Below are positions 52,489 to 60,968 of a stretch of 64,000 nt of DNA, piece by piece. Each line of letters starts with the position of its first letter. Positions within the stretch are counted from its first letter, which is position 1. The DNA is from CAWARU01 sp963805795 (GTDB taxonomy: Bacteria; Pseudomonadota; Gammaproteobacteria; UBA6186; Azoamicaceae). Below the pieces are notes generated by a model. It saw only the letters and a program-made list of their open reading frames with translations. It was not told the DNA's origin and ran no database searches. The position numbers were made by a program, and so were the translations under genes. The DNA lies in assembly GCA_963805795.1 (NCBI GenBank), contig CAWDVG010000001.1, forward strand, positions 496,001-560,000, written 5' to 3'.

Positions 52489-52844
52489 TGTTTAAGAAAC
52501 ACACGCCGTTTAAGAAACACACTATGACGCCTATACCAGCCACTAAAATCTTACGGGGCCCTTTAGAGGCTTTATTTTCTTTTAAGGCCCTTTGTATTTT
52601 CTTTTTAATGATTTGTGTATTGTTGTCTGCAATGGCTGTGATTGTAAGTAAGCATTTAGATCGCAGCCTCCATATTCGTTTGCAACAAGTGCAAAAAAAT
52701 CGTGATGATCTCCATGTGGAATGGTCTCGCTTGTTGTTGGAACAAGGAACTTTAGGGTCTGATCCCCGCGTTGAAAAAATTGCGAGAGAACAATTGGAAA
52801 TGAAAGTACCTGCTGCTCATCAAATACAGGTGATGCGGCCATGA
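52488..52844 (+). CDS. ftsL: Cell division protein FtsL
   Basis: 118 aa. Short cytoplasmic N-terminus, one membrane helix (about 33-55, ALCIFFLMICVLLSAMAVIV), then a periplasmic coiled coil (HIRLQQVQKNRDDLHVEWSR) and the REQLEMKVP segment typical of FtsL. The N-terminus has a duplicated FKKHT unit (residues 2-12), a small tandem DNA duplication. Bridges FtsQ/B to FtsI/W. Start overlaps rsmH; stop overlaps ftsI. Confidence 0.9.
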   Translation: MFKKHTPFKKHTMTPIPATKILRGPLEALFSFKALCIFFLMICVLLSAMAVIVSKHLDRSLHIRLQQVQKNRDDLHVEWSRLLLEQGTLGSDPRVEKIAREQLEMKVPAAHQIQVMRP

Positions 52845-54574
52845 AATATTCATTAAAATTTTCATTTCGATATAGTCTTTTAGTGATGGCCTTATTTTGC
52901 GCAGTCGTTGCCATGGGCTTTCGTGTTATTTCCTTACATATTTTCGAGCAAGACTTTTTGCGTCATCAAGGGGAAGCACGAACAGTGCGTGTGGTTTCAA
53001 CTTCACCCTATCGCGGCAGGATTACCGATCGAAATGGGGAACCTTTAGCCATCAGCACCCTAGTAGATTCGATTTGGTTAAATCCTAAAGAATTTATCCC
53101 AGAACATCCTAATTTGCTTGCGCTATCATCTCTACTCGATCTCTCGATGGATCAATTGTTAGAAAAAGCGTCTCGCCATGCGAATCGAGAATTTGTGTAT
53201 TTATTACGCCATGCAGCGCCACAGTTGGCACAACAAGTGAAGGCTTTAGAGGTCCCTGGTATTCATTTAAAACCAGAATATCGCCGTTATTATCCTGCTG
53301 CGGAAGTGACTGCCCATGTATTAGGCTTTACAGATATTGATGATCATGGACAAGAAGGCTTAGAGTTAACTTTTGATGCTTGGCTTTCAGGCAGTCCCGG
53401 CAGTAAAAAGGTAATAAAAGATAGACGTGGGCGTGAGGTACAAATTCTGGAAGGTATTCAAGATATGCGTTCCGGGCAAGATGTTGTGCTAAGCATGGAT
53501 CAACGTTTGCAATATTTAGCTTATCGAGAATTAAAAGCGGCTGTGCTCGAAAATGGGGCCAGCGCGGGTTCAGCCGTCATTTTAGATGTGCATACAGGCG
53601 AAATTTTGGCGATGGTGAATCAACCTTCATTTAATCCCAATCTTCGTCTTAAACTACCTTTAGACGGACGTTTTCGAAATCGAGCAGTCACGGATGTGAT
53701 GGAGCCAGGTTCTGTCATCAAAACATTTAGTGTTGCATCTGCATTACAGAATGGAAATGTGAAACCTACTACGATGATAGATACTTCACCAGGCTGGATG
53801 ATGGTCGGTGGACATCCGGTACGAGAAGATAAGCAGAAAAATTTTGGACTCATTAATGTCTCCACTATTCTAAAAAAATCCAGTAATGTTGGGGTAAGTA
53901 AATTAACCTTGGCCTTACCTTCTGAAAGTTTATGGCAAACCTATCGTAATTTGGGCTTTGGTGCTGTGACGGGTTGTAATTTCCCTGGTGAGGCTTCGGG
54001 ATCATCCTTACAGCGGCCACCCAAACAAAGTTCATTTATGCTTGCAACGCTTGCCTTTGGTTATGGTATGAATGTAACCCCCTTACAAATAGCCCAAGCA
54101 TACGCGGTATTAGGTGCAGGTGGTAATAAACATCCCGTGACTTTCTTAAAACAACCCAATAAACCGCATGCAGAACAAGTGTTGGATCCCGTGGTGGCAA
54201 GACAAGTGGTCGATATGTTGGCCGAGGTTGTTTCAGAGGGCAGTGGCAGAAAAGCAAATGTGTTGGGCTATCAAATGGCCGGTAAAACGGGTACAGTGCG
54301 TAAAATCAATCCAACAGGAGGATATTTAGAAGACAGTCATTTGGCTGTTTTTGCAGGACTTGCGCCTGCTAGCCAACCCCGATTTGCGATCGTCGTCGTC
54401 ATTGATGATCCCAAAGGGAACAGTAACATTTATTATGGGAGTCAGATTGCTGCGCCGGTTTTTTCAAAAATCGCGGCAGGCGCAATGCGGATTTTTAATA
54501 TTGCACCCGATATCGTCGATTCACAAAATTTACGTGTTGCACAATTTGAAGAGGGTGCAGTTCTGCATGAATGA
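52841..54574 (+). CDS. ftsI: Division transpeptidase FtsI (PBP3)
   Basis: 577 aa. N-terminal membrane anchor (about 10-32), then PBP dimer domain (RGRITDRNGEPLAIS at 58-72). The transpeptidase domain has active Ser291 in EPGSVIK (Lys294), SSN 347-349 and KTG 482-484 (AGKTGTVRK). It cross-links septal peptidoglycan. Overlaps ftsL by 4 nt and murE by 8 nt, all typical of the dcw cluster. Confidence 0.95.
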   Translation: MKYSLKFSFRYSLLVMALFCAVVAMGFRVISLHIFEQDFLRHQGEARTVRVVSTSPYRGRITDRNGEPLAISTLVDSIWLNPKEFIPEHPNLLALSSLLDLSMDQLLEKASRHANREFVYLLRHAAPQLAQQVKALEVPGIHLKPEYRRYYPAAEVTAHVLGFTDIDDHGQEGLELTFDAWLSGSPGSKKVIKDRRGREVQILEGIQDMRSGQDVVLSMDQRLQYLAYRELKAAVLENGASAGSAVILDVHTGEILAMVNQPSFNPNLRLKLPLDGRFRNRAVTDVMEPGSVIKTFSVASALQNGNVKPTTMIDTSPGWMMVGGHPVREDKQKNFGLINVSTILKKSSNVGVSKLTLALPSESLWQTYRNLGFGAVTGCNFPGEASGSSLQRPPKQSSFMLATLAFGYGMNVTPLQIAQAYAVLGAGGNKHPVTFLKQPNKPHAEQVLDPVVARQVVDMLAEVVSEGSGRKANVLGYQMAGKTGTVRKINPTGGYLEDSHLAVFAGLAPASQPRFAIVVVIDDPKGNSNIYYGSQIAAPVFSKIAAGAMRIFNIAPDIVDSQNLRVAQFEEGAVLHE

Positions 54575-56105
54575 AATTAAGATTAAGGGCATGGCTTTAG
54601 ACAGTCGTCGAGTTAAACCTGGAGATTTATTTATTGCACTTTCTGGTAATGTTGAAGATGGACGGCGTTATATCCCGGATGCAATAGATAAAGGAGCAGC
54701 AGCAGTATTGGTTGAACCTTTTGCAGCAATAATGGCTGGTGGGATTCAGGCACAAGCGCTGTCCAAAAAGACAAACATTCCTATTATTGAATTTTCACAT
54801 TTAAGAAATAGTATAAGTGCCATGGCGGGGCGTTTTTTTTCTGATCCCTCGAAAGAATTAAGCTTAATTGCAATTACTGGCACCAATGGTAAAACTTCTT
54901 GTTCTCATTTCATTGCGCAGATATTAGAAGCACAGAAGCATCCTTGTGCTGTTATGGGAACTTTAGGCAATGGATTTTTAAATGCATTGCATAATTCGAA
55001 TCCAATCACAAATACCACCCTGGATCCCATTAGCGCACAACAAGAACTGGCCGCATTAAAAGAACAAGGCGCAGCGGTGGTTGCGATGGAAGTTACTTCG
55101 CATGCCTTAACACAGGGCAGAGTGGAAGGATTGCATTTTAAAACAGCCATTTTTACAAATTTGACCCGTGATCATCTAGATTATCATCATGATATGCAAA
55201 GTTATTTTGCCGCCAAAAAAAGGTTATTTACCGAATTTAACCCAAGCAATGTCATTATCAATGTGGATGATGAATATGGCCAAACTTTGCTAAATGAGAT
55301 AATGACTCTAAAACACAATAACAGTAAATCCTTTGCCAGTATGCGGGTGTTTGCTTTCTACACAAATTTAGAAAGGGGAAAACAATTACAATTACATTAT
55401 CAAACAAGAAGTCAAGGGAACGAAATAGATTGGATTATTGCAAAAGATTTAACATTTACAGATGAGGGTCTTAGAGCTAATATAGAAACCCCCTGGGGCA
55501 AAGGCGAATTACTGTGTCCATTATTCGGACACTTTAATTTGAGTAATGTTCTAGCGGCATTAGCTGCGGTTTGTGTAGAAAATGTTCCATTTGTAAAAGG
55601 GCTAGAAGTTATTCAACATCTGAAACCCGTTGCAGGTCGAATGATTTCCTTAAAAAATAATCCTAAAGGTCCGAAAGTGGTCGTTGATTATGCCCACACC
55701 CCAGATGCACTTTTACAAGTATTGCAGGCGCTACGTTTGCATTGTCGCGGCAAGTTATGGTGTGTTTTTGGCTGTGGAGGCGACAGAGATCGGGGGAAAC
55801 GTCCTGAAATGGCAGCTATTGCAGAAGCATTCAGTGACAAAATTATTGTGACACAAGATAATCCCAGAACCGAAAACCCCGATATCATTATTCAAGATAT
55901 TATGCAGGGTTTTAAAACACCTAAAAAAATTATCCTGGAACCGAATCGCAAAGAGGCCATCGCTCTTGCCATAAACAGTACCGAAGCAAAAGATATCGTT
56001 TTAGTCGCAGGAAAAGGGCATGAGGACTATCAAATCATTGGCACTGAAAAATTTCCCTTTAGTGATCAACTTGAAGCAATAGAGGCATTGAATAGGAGAA
56101 TCTAA
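54567..56105 (+). CDS. murE: UDP-MurNAc-tripeptide synthetase MurE
   Basis: 512 aa from the ATG at 54567 overlapping the ftsI end; an earlier frame inside ftsI is not the gene. Mur ligase with MALDSRRVKPGDLFIALSG (N-domain), ITGTNGKTSCSHFI (ATP loop), FTNLTRDHLDYHHDM and the C-terminal DNPRTENP, in which DNPR selects meso-diaminopimelate. The N-terminus is about 20 residues shorter than E. coli MurE. Adds mDAP to UDP-MurNAc-L-Ala-D-Glu. Confidence 0.95.
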   Translation: MNEIKIKGMALDSRRVKPGDLFIALSGNVEDGRRYIPDAIDKGAAAVLVEPFAAIMAGGIQAQALSKKTNIPIIEFSHLRNSISAMAGRFFSDPSKELSLIAITGTNGKTSCSHFIAQILEAQKHPCAVMGTLGNGFLNALHNSNPITNTTLDPISAQQELAALKEQGAAVVAMEVTSHALTQGRVEGLHFKTAIFTNLTRDHLDYHHDMQSYFAAKKRLFTEFNPSNVIINVDDEYGQTLLNEIMTLKHNNSKSFASMRVFAFYTNLERGKQLQLHYQTRSQGNEIDWIIAKDLTFTDEGLRANIETPWGKGELLCPLFGHFNLSNVLAALAAVCVENVPFVKGLEVIQHLKPVAGRMISLKNNPKGPKVVVDYAHTPDALLQVLQALRLHCRGKLWCVFGCGGDRDRGKRPEMAAIAEAFSDKIIVTQDNPRTENPDIIIQDIMQGFKTPKKIILEPNRKEAIALAINSTEAKDIVLVAGKGHEDYQIIGTEKFPFSDQLEAIEALNRRI

Positions 56106-57523
56106 TGATAGAATTAAAATTAAGCACCGCTTGTGACTGGATGAATGCAACTCTTTTTGGAAGCGATCAATTATTTAAGGGGGTTTGTACAGATTCAAGA
56201 GCTGTGCAGCCGGGGAATCTATTTGTGGCTATTAAAGGCGAAAATGTAGATGGCCACGATTATCTTTTGCAAGTGCAAGCCAAGGGTGCCGCTGCAGCGA
56301 TTGTTGATCACCACCAAGCCCATATTTCTCTACCGCAATTAAAAGTCAATAATACAATTTTGGCTTTGGGTCTTTTGGCAAAAAAATTTCGTCAAGGTTT
56401 TTCCCTTCCTCTAGCAGCCGTGACTGGCAGTTGCGGAAAAACCACAGTAAAGGAAATGTTAGCCAGTATTTTATCGGTAGGTGGACCTATGCTTGCTTCA
56501 CAAGGTAATTTAAATACAGAAGTTGGACTCCCCTTAACTTTACTGCGTTTAAATTCTTCCCAACGTTATGGTGTCATTGAAATGGGGGCGCGTCAAAAAG
56601 GAGATATTCGTTATCTGATGAGCTTAGCAGAACCCGATGTAACTTTAATCACCAATGCCGGGGTCGCACATATAGAAATTTTTGGTAGTGAACGTGGAAT
56701 CGCAGAGGCCAAAGGTGAAATTTTTGCATGCTTGAAACCAGAGGGAACTGCTATCATCAATGCAGATGATTCCAATGCAGAATATTGGAAAAATTTATTG
56801 ACATCGCAAAGAGTCCTTACCTTTGGTTTACAGTTGGAATCTCATCCTGCGAAGCTATCAGCAGATTTTTCTGCATCCAATTTACACGAAACGGCAGATA
56901 ATACACAATTTGATTTGCTAACCCCAGAAGGCAAAAAACGAATCACCTTAAAGGCTTTTGGTAAGCATAGTGTCAGTAACGCTTTAGGCGCCGCCGCCAC
57001 GGCTTATGCTCTGGGTATTCCGATAAATGATATTATTCTAGGATTAGAAAAATTTGTACCAGTCTCTGGTAGATTACAGCTAAAACTAGGTAAGAATGGT
57101 AGTCAGATCATGGATGATACCTACAATGCTAATCCCGTTTCTGTAAAGGCAGCATTGGCCGTGCTAGCAAACCGTTCAGAAAAGAAAATATTTGTGATGG
57201 GGGATATGTTAGAATTAGGGAGCCATGCAGCAGAACTGCATCGACAGATCGGAGAAGAAGCGCGACGTCTAGGGATTGATAAAATGTATGGGGTAGGACC
57301 TTTAACTTTAGAAGCCATTCAAGCCTTTGGTGCTAAAGGCCAGCATTATTCCGATAAGCCAGCTTTAATACAGGCCATATTAAAGGAAGAATCGGATGGT
57401 GCGCATAGCAGAATTTTAGTGAAGGGTTCTAGAGGTATGAGAATGGAAGAAATAGTGCAAGCATTAATTCATACAGAATCTCAGGGTACTGAAAGCGAAG
57501 TAAAGGAAAATAATCCATGTTAA
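56105..57523 (+). CDS. murF: UDP-MurNAc-tripeptide:D-Ala-D-Ala ligase MurF
   Basis: 472 aa Mur ligase. DSRAVQPGNLFVAIKGENVD, the ATP loop VTGSCGKTTVKEMLA, QGNLNTEVGLPLTLL and DDTYNANPVSVKAAL are MurF signatures. Adds D-Ala-D-Ala to the stem tripeptide. Start overlaps the murE stop by one base; stop lies 7 nt past the mraY start. Confidence 0.95.
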   Translation: MIELKLSTACDWMNATLFGSDQLFKGVCTDSRAVQPGNLFVAIKGENVDGHDYLLQVQAKGAAAAIVDHHQAHISLPQLKVNNTILALGLLAKKFRQGFSLPLAAVTGSCGKTTVKEMLASILSVGGPMLASQGNLNTEVGLPLTLLRLNSSQRYGVIEMGARQKGDIRYLMSLAEPDVTLITNAGVAHIEIFGSERGIAEAKGEIFACLKPEGTAIINADDSNAEYWKNLLTSQRVLTFGLQLESHPAKLSADFSASNLHETADNTQFDLLTPEGKKRITLKAFGKHSVSNALGAAATAYALGIPINDIILGLEKFVPVSGRLQLKLGKNGSQIMDDTYNANPVSVKAALAVLANRSEKKIFVMGDMLELGSHAAELHRQIGEEARRLGIDKMYGVGPLTLEAIQAFGAKGQHYSDKPALIQAILKEESDGAHSRILVKGSRGMRMEEIVQALIHTESQGTESEVKENNPC

Positions 57524-58599
57524 TTTGGCTTTCAGAATATTTACAACACTATTTTCACGCCTTTGGAGTTTTCCAATATATTACTTTGCGTAGTATATTG
57601 GCGGTATTAACCGCATTATTAATTGCCCTTTGGGTTGGCCCTATTATGATTCGACGCTTAGCCCAATACAAAGTCGGACAGGTTGTTCGCGATGATGGCC
57701 CGAAAAGCCATTATAGTAAAGCTGGCACTCCAACCATGGGAGGTGCTTTGATGCTGATAGCAATTAGCATTTCGACTTTATTATGGGCAGATTTGAATAA
57801 TTTTTATATTTGGTTATTAATGGCTGTTACTTTAGGCTTTGGAGCGATTGGCTGGGTAGATGATTATCGAAAGCTGATGTTAAAAAATTCTAAAGGTTTG
57901 TCTGCTCGATGGAAGTATTTTTGGCAATCTTTGATAGGTCTTTCTGCAGCCATTATTCTATATTTAAAATCCAGTAGTCCTGCAGAAACTCAATTATTGA
58001 TTCCTTTTTTGAAAAATGTCGCCATTCCTTTGGGTTTTTTCTATATTGCGCTAACCTACTTTGTGATTGTAGGGACAAGTAATGCCGTTAATTTAACGGA
58101 TGGCTTAGATGGACTTGCCATTATGCCCATTGTATTGGTTGGCGGCGCTTTTGGCATATTTGCTTATGTAACTGGAAATATCAAGTTTTCTGAATATTTA
58201 GCGGTTCCTTATATCGCGGGTGTGGGTGAGCTTTCAATTTTTTGTGCTGCTATCGTCGGCGCGGGGCTTGGTTTTCTTTGGTTCAATACTTACCCTGCAC
58301 AGGTATTTATGGGAGATGTTGGAGCACTCGGTCTAGGTGCTGCATTAGGTTTAATTGCTGTTATGGTTCGTCAGGAATTGGTATTATGTATTATGGGTGG
58401 GATTTTTGTGGCTGAAACCTTATCTGTCATTCTACAAGTCGCCTCCTTTAAACTGACCGGTAAACGGCTATTTCGAATGGCCCCCATTCATCATCACTTT
58501 GAATTAGAAGGTTGGGCTGAACCCAAAGTCATTGTAAGATTTTGGATTATTACGGTTGTATTAGTATTATTTGGTTTGGCGACCTTGAAGTTAAGATAA
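57517..58599 (+). CDS. mraY: Phospho-N-acetylmuramoyl-pentapeptide transferase MraY
   Basis: 360 aa with ten membrane helices. The catalytic and magnesium-binding elements are visible: WVDDYRKLMLKNSKGLSARW, NLTDGLDGLAIMP, FMGDVGALGLG and APIHHHFELEGWAEPKV. It forms lipid I on undecaprenyl phosphate in the inner membrane. Overlaps murF and, by 1 nt, murD. Confidence 0.96.
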   Translation: MLIWLSEYLQHYFHAFGVFQYITLRSILAVLTALLIALWVGPIMIRRLAQYKVGQVVRDDGPKSHYSKAGTPTMGGALMLIAISISTLLWADLNNFYIWLLMAVTLGFGAIGWVDDYRKLMLKNSKGLSARWKYFWQSLIGLSAAIILYLKSSSPAETQLLIPFLKNVAIPLGFFYIALTYFVIVGTSNAVNLTDGLDGLAIMPIVLVGGAFGIFAYVTGNIKFSEYLAVPYIAGVGELSIFCAAIVGAGLGFLWFNTYPAQVFMGDVGALGLGAALGLIAVMVRQELVLCIMGGIFVAETLSVILQVASFKLTGKRLFRMAPIHHHFELEGWAEPKVIVRFWIITVVLVLFGLATLKLR

Positions 58600-59927
58600 T
58601 GAAAAATATTACTATCATTGGCTTAGGCGCAACAGGATTTTCCTGTGTTGAATTTTTTTTGAAAAAAAACATGCCCCTAACCGTGATGGATACACGCGAG
58701 AACCCACCTAAATTATCTGAATTGAAAGATCGTTATCCAGAAGTTAAGATTTATCTAGGTAAGCTTTTGCCAGAAATTTTAGCCAAAACAGATTTGTTAG
58801 TTTTAAGTCCGGGTATTGCTAAAGATGAGCCCAGTATCACGAAATTTCTCAAACCTAAGGCAGAGGTCGTTGGCGATATTGAGCTTTTTGCAAGGGAATT
58901 AAAAGCCCCTTTAGTGGCAATTACGGGTTCTAATGGTAAAAGTACCGTTACAACTTTGGTGGCTGAAATGGCCAGAGAGGCCGGCCTTAAAACAGCCCTC
59001 TGTGGCAATGTAGGGATTCCTGCTTTAACCTTATTGGGTCAAGAATATGATTTGTGCGTGCTTGAGCTATCTAGTTTTCAATTAGAAACGACAGAGTCAT
59101 TAAAACCAGCTGTTGCGACTATATTAAATCTGTCTCCCGATCACATGGATCGATATTCATCGGTTGAAGATTATTTTGCCGCAAAAGAACGCATTTATAG
59201 GCATGCTCAAAAAATTGTTGCAAATCGCGATGATGCTCGAGTATGGAATCATCTTCCGAAAAATATTCCCATGATTTCATTTGGATTAAATGAACCTATA
59301 GAAGAATCATCCTTTGGGTTATTAAAAAAACAGCAGGAAGAGATGATTTATAGAGGAAAAATCCCTTTATTAGCCCTAAGTGAACTTAAATTATTTGGTC
59401 GGCATAATGTTGCTAATGCTCTGGCAGCACTGGCGCTGTCTGAGGCGGTTCATATACCTTTAGAAGCATGCTTGGCAGTACTCAAACGTTTTGCAGGATT
59501 AAAACATCGTTGTGAATGGGTAAGAACGATAGAAGAGGTACATTGGATTAATGATTCAAAGGGAACTAATGTAGGCGCAACGGAAGCGGCTATTCAAGGT
59601 CTTGCGCAGGATATCCGAGGAAAATGGGTTTTAATTGCCGGAGGTTTAGGAAAAAATGCCGATTTTAGCCCATTAAAGCCCTTAGTGCAGCAACATTGTC
59701 GTGTGGTGGTATTAATTGGCGAGGCCAGTCATGAATTAGAAAAACAATTTTCCGATAAGGTTTTATGCTTACATGCCAAAAACATGAAGGATGCCGTTGA
59801 AATCGCTGCAAAGACTGCAAGGCCTGGCGATGGCGTATTGCTCTCACCGGCCTGTGCCAGTTATGACATGTTTCGAAATTTCGAAGAACGCGGGGATGTG
59901 TTTAGAGCTCAGGTTATGGCCCTTTGA
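58599..59927 (+). CDS. murD: UDP-MurNAc-L-alanine:D-glutamate ligase MurD
   Basis: 442 aa from the ATG at 58599, which shares its A with the mraY stop. N-domain IIGLGATGFSCVEFFLKK, ATP loop VAITGSNGKSTVTTLVAE, LELSSFQLET, LNLSPDHMDRYSSVEDYFAA and the C-terminal DSKGTNVGATEAAI and LLSPACASYDMF are MurD hallmarks. In most relatives ftsW and murG follow; here the cluster ends and a convergent methyltransferase gene lies 9 nt away. Confidence 0.95.
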   Translation: MKNITIIGLGATGFSCVEFFLKKNMPLTVMDTRENPPKLSELKDRYPEVKIYLGKLLPEILAKTDLLVLSPGIAKDEPSITKFLKPKAEVVGDIELFARELKAPLVAITGSNGKSTVTTLVAEMAREAGLKTALCGNVGIPALTLLGQEYDLCVLELSSFQLETTESLKPAVATILNLSPDHMDRYSSVEDYFAAKERIYRHAQKIVANRDDARVWNHLPKNIPMISFGLNEPIEESSFGLLKKQQEEMIYRGKIPLLALSELKLFGRHNVANALAALALSEAVHIPLEACLAVLKRFAGLKHRCEWVRTIEEVHWINDSKGTNVGATEAAIQGLAQDIRGKWVLIAGGLGKNADFSPLKPLVQQHCRVVVLIGEASHELEKQFSDKVLCLHAKNMKDAVEIAAKTARPGDGVLLSPACASYDMFRNFEERGDVFRAQVMAL

Positions 59928-59936
59928 CCACCCCAT

Positions 59937-60794
59937 CTATTTCTGTAAAATCGCCAGCATATCATGACCACAATTAAACCATCTCGCAGGTAGATTCAAT
60001 AATTCTGGAATGATTTTACCTATTTTTTGCGAGAGACTCAGACGGCCGTTCTTATTTTTTTCAAAAAACTTAAATGCACGTGTTTTGACATAAATGGGTT
60101 TAAGTTTGCAAATGGAAGCCAACGTTTTGATGGAATTTTTATTGAAAAAACTAATATGGCCACCATGTTTTCCCATATCGAAATATTCCCAATGTTCTTT
60201 CATTACCTTAACTGTCCAGCTATCTGTATTGCCGGTTCCAATCATGATTAATCCACCGGGTTTTAAAATTCGTTTACAATGATTTAACAGGGATACAGGA
60301 TCTGGAATATGCTCTATCACTTCAAATAAAGTAATAACATCAAAACTGTTTTCGGGTAAGAGAACACTGTCGATTGTTCCAATATGTATTGTAAATCCCA
60401 ATTCGCGGGCAGACATGGCTGCCTTTTGAGCAGGCTCTAATCCTTCTGCTTGAAAACCAAATTTTTGTACCACTTCTAAAAATGAACCGCTAGAACAACC
60501 CAAGTCTAATAATTTGATATCTCGCCGAGGTTTATTTAAATAACGTTGAATTAACTTTAAGCGAAATATGCCAACTTTATTGGCTCGTTTAATTGCCTTA
60601 CCACTGGGCGCAGTGCCTTCTGGGGTATCAAATTCCTGCATGGTTGAATCATACACTTCTTGAGTGCAAGAACTGACTAATTGTCCGCAGGTCTTACAAG
60701 CTCTCAAAATACCTTCGGGTAAAGAAAAGGTTGAATTAACAAGACTCGAGGAATGCCCTAAAGGGCAATCCGGTAAATAAAATAGCTTACTCAT
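59937..60794 (-). CDS. SAM-dependent methyltransferase with zinc-ribbon-like N-terminus
   Basis: 285 aa. An N-terminal Cys pair (CKTCGQ near 34-39) with an upstream Cys/His resembles the zinc-binding part of sugar C-methyltransferases. The Rossmann methyltransferase domain follows: LLDLGCSSGSFLEVVQKFG (SAM loop), GLEPAQKAA, FDVITLFEVIEHIPDP and LKPGGLIMIGTGN. Substrate unknown; its position beside CapD- and WecA-like genes suggests a surface-glycan sugar or lipid. AGGATAAG precedes the ATG. Convergent with murD. Confidence 0.82.
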   Translation of the reverse strand: MSKLFYLPDCPLGHSSSLVNSTFSLPEGILRACKTCGQLVSSCTQEVYDSTMQEFDTPEGTAPSGKAIKRANKVGIFRLKLIQRYLNKPRRDIKLLDLGCSSGSFLEVVQKFGFQAEGLEPAQKAAMSARELGFTIHIGTIDSVLLPENSFDVITLFEVIEHIPDPVSLLNHCKRILKPGGLIMIGTGNTDSWTVKVMKEHWEYFDMGKHGGHISFFNKNSIKTLASICKLKPIYVKTRAFKFFEKNKNGRLSLSQKIGKIIPELLNLPARWFNCGHDMLAILQK

Positions 60795-60860
60795 TTACTT
60801 ATCCTATTGATCCTCAAATGCTTCCTCAAAGATTGTGAGCATATAATACCATTATGGATA

Positions 60861-60947
60861 GATGGGGTCAAAGCCGATGCTGGGACCGGTTCACATAATG
60901 CTGGTGTGAACTAGAAGTTCACACCAGCATTATGTGAACCGGTCCCA
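60861..60947. repeat. Repeat fragment next to a perfect 32-bp hairpin
   Basis: 60861-60876 repeats the outer left arm of the dispersed palindrome (GATGGGGTCAAAGCCG). It is followed at 60881-60912 by one arm of a different hairpin, whose exact reverse complement is at 60916-60947; the loop is only AGA. The right arm of the first element is missing, as if the second element had replaced it. Lies between capD-like and methyltransferase genes and would form a very stable RNA hairpin. Confidence 0.85.
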
Positions 60948-60968
60948 GGGAAGGGATAGACTACTCCA

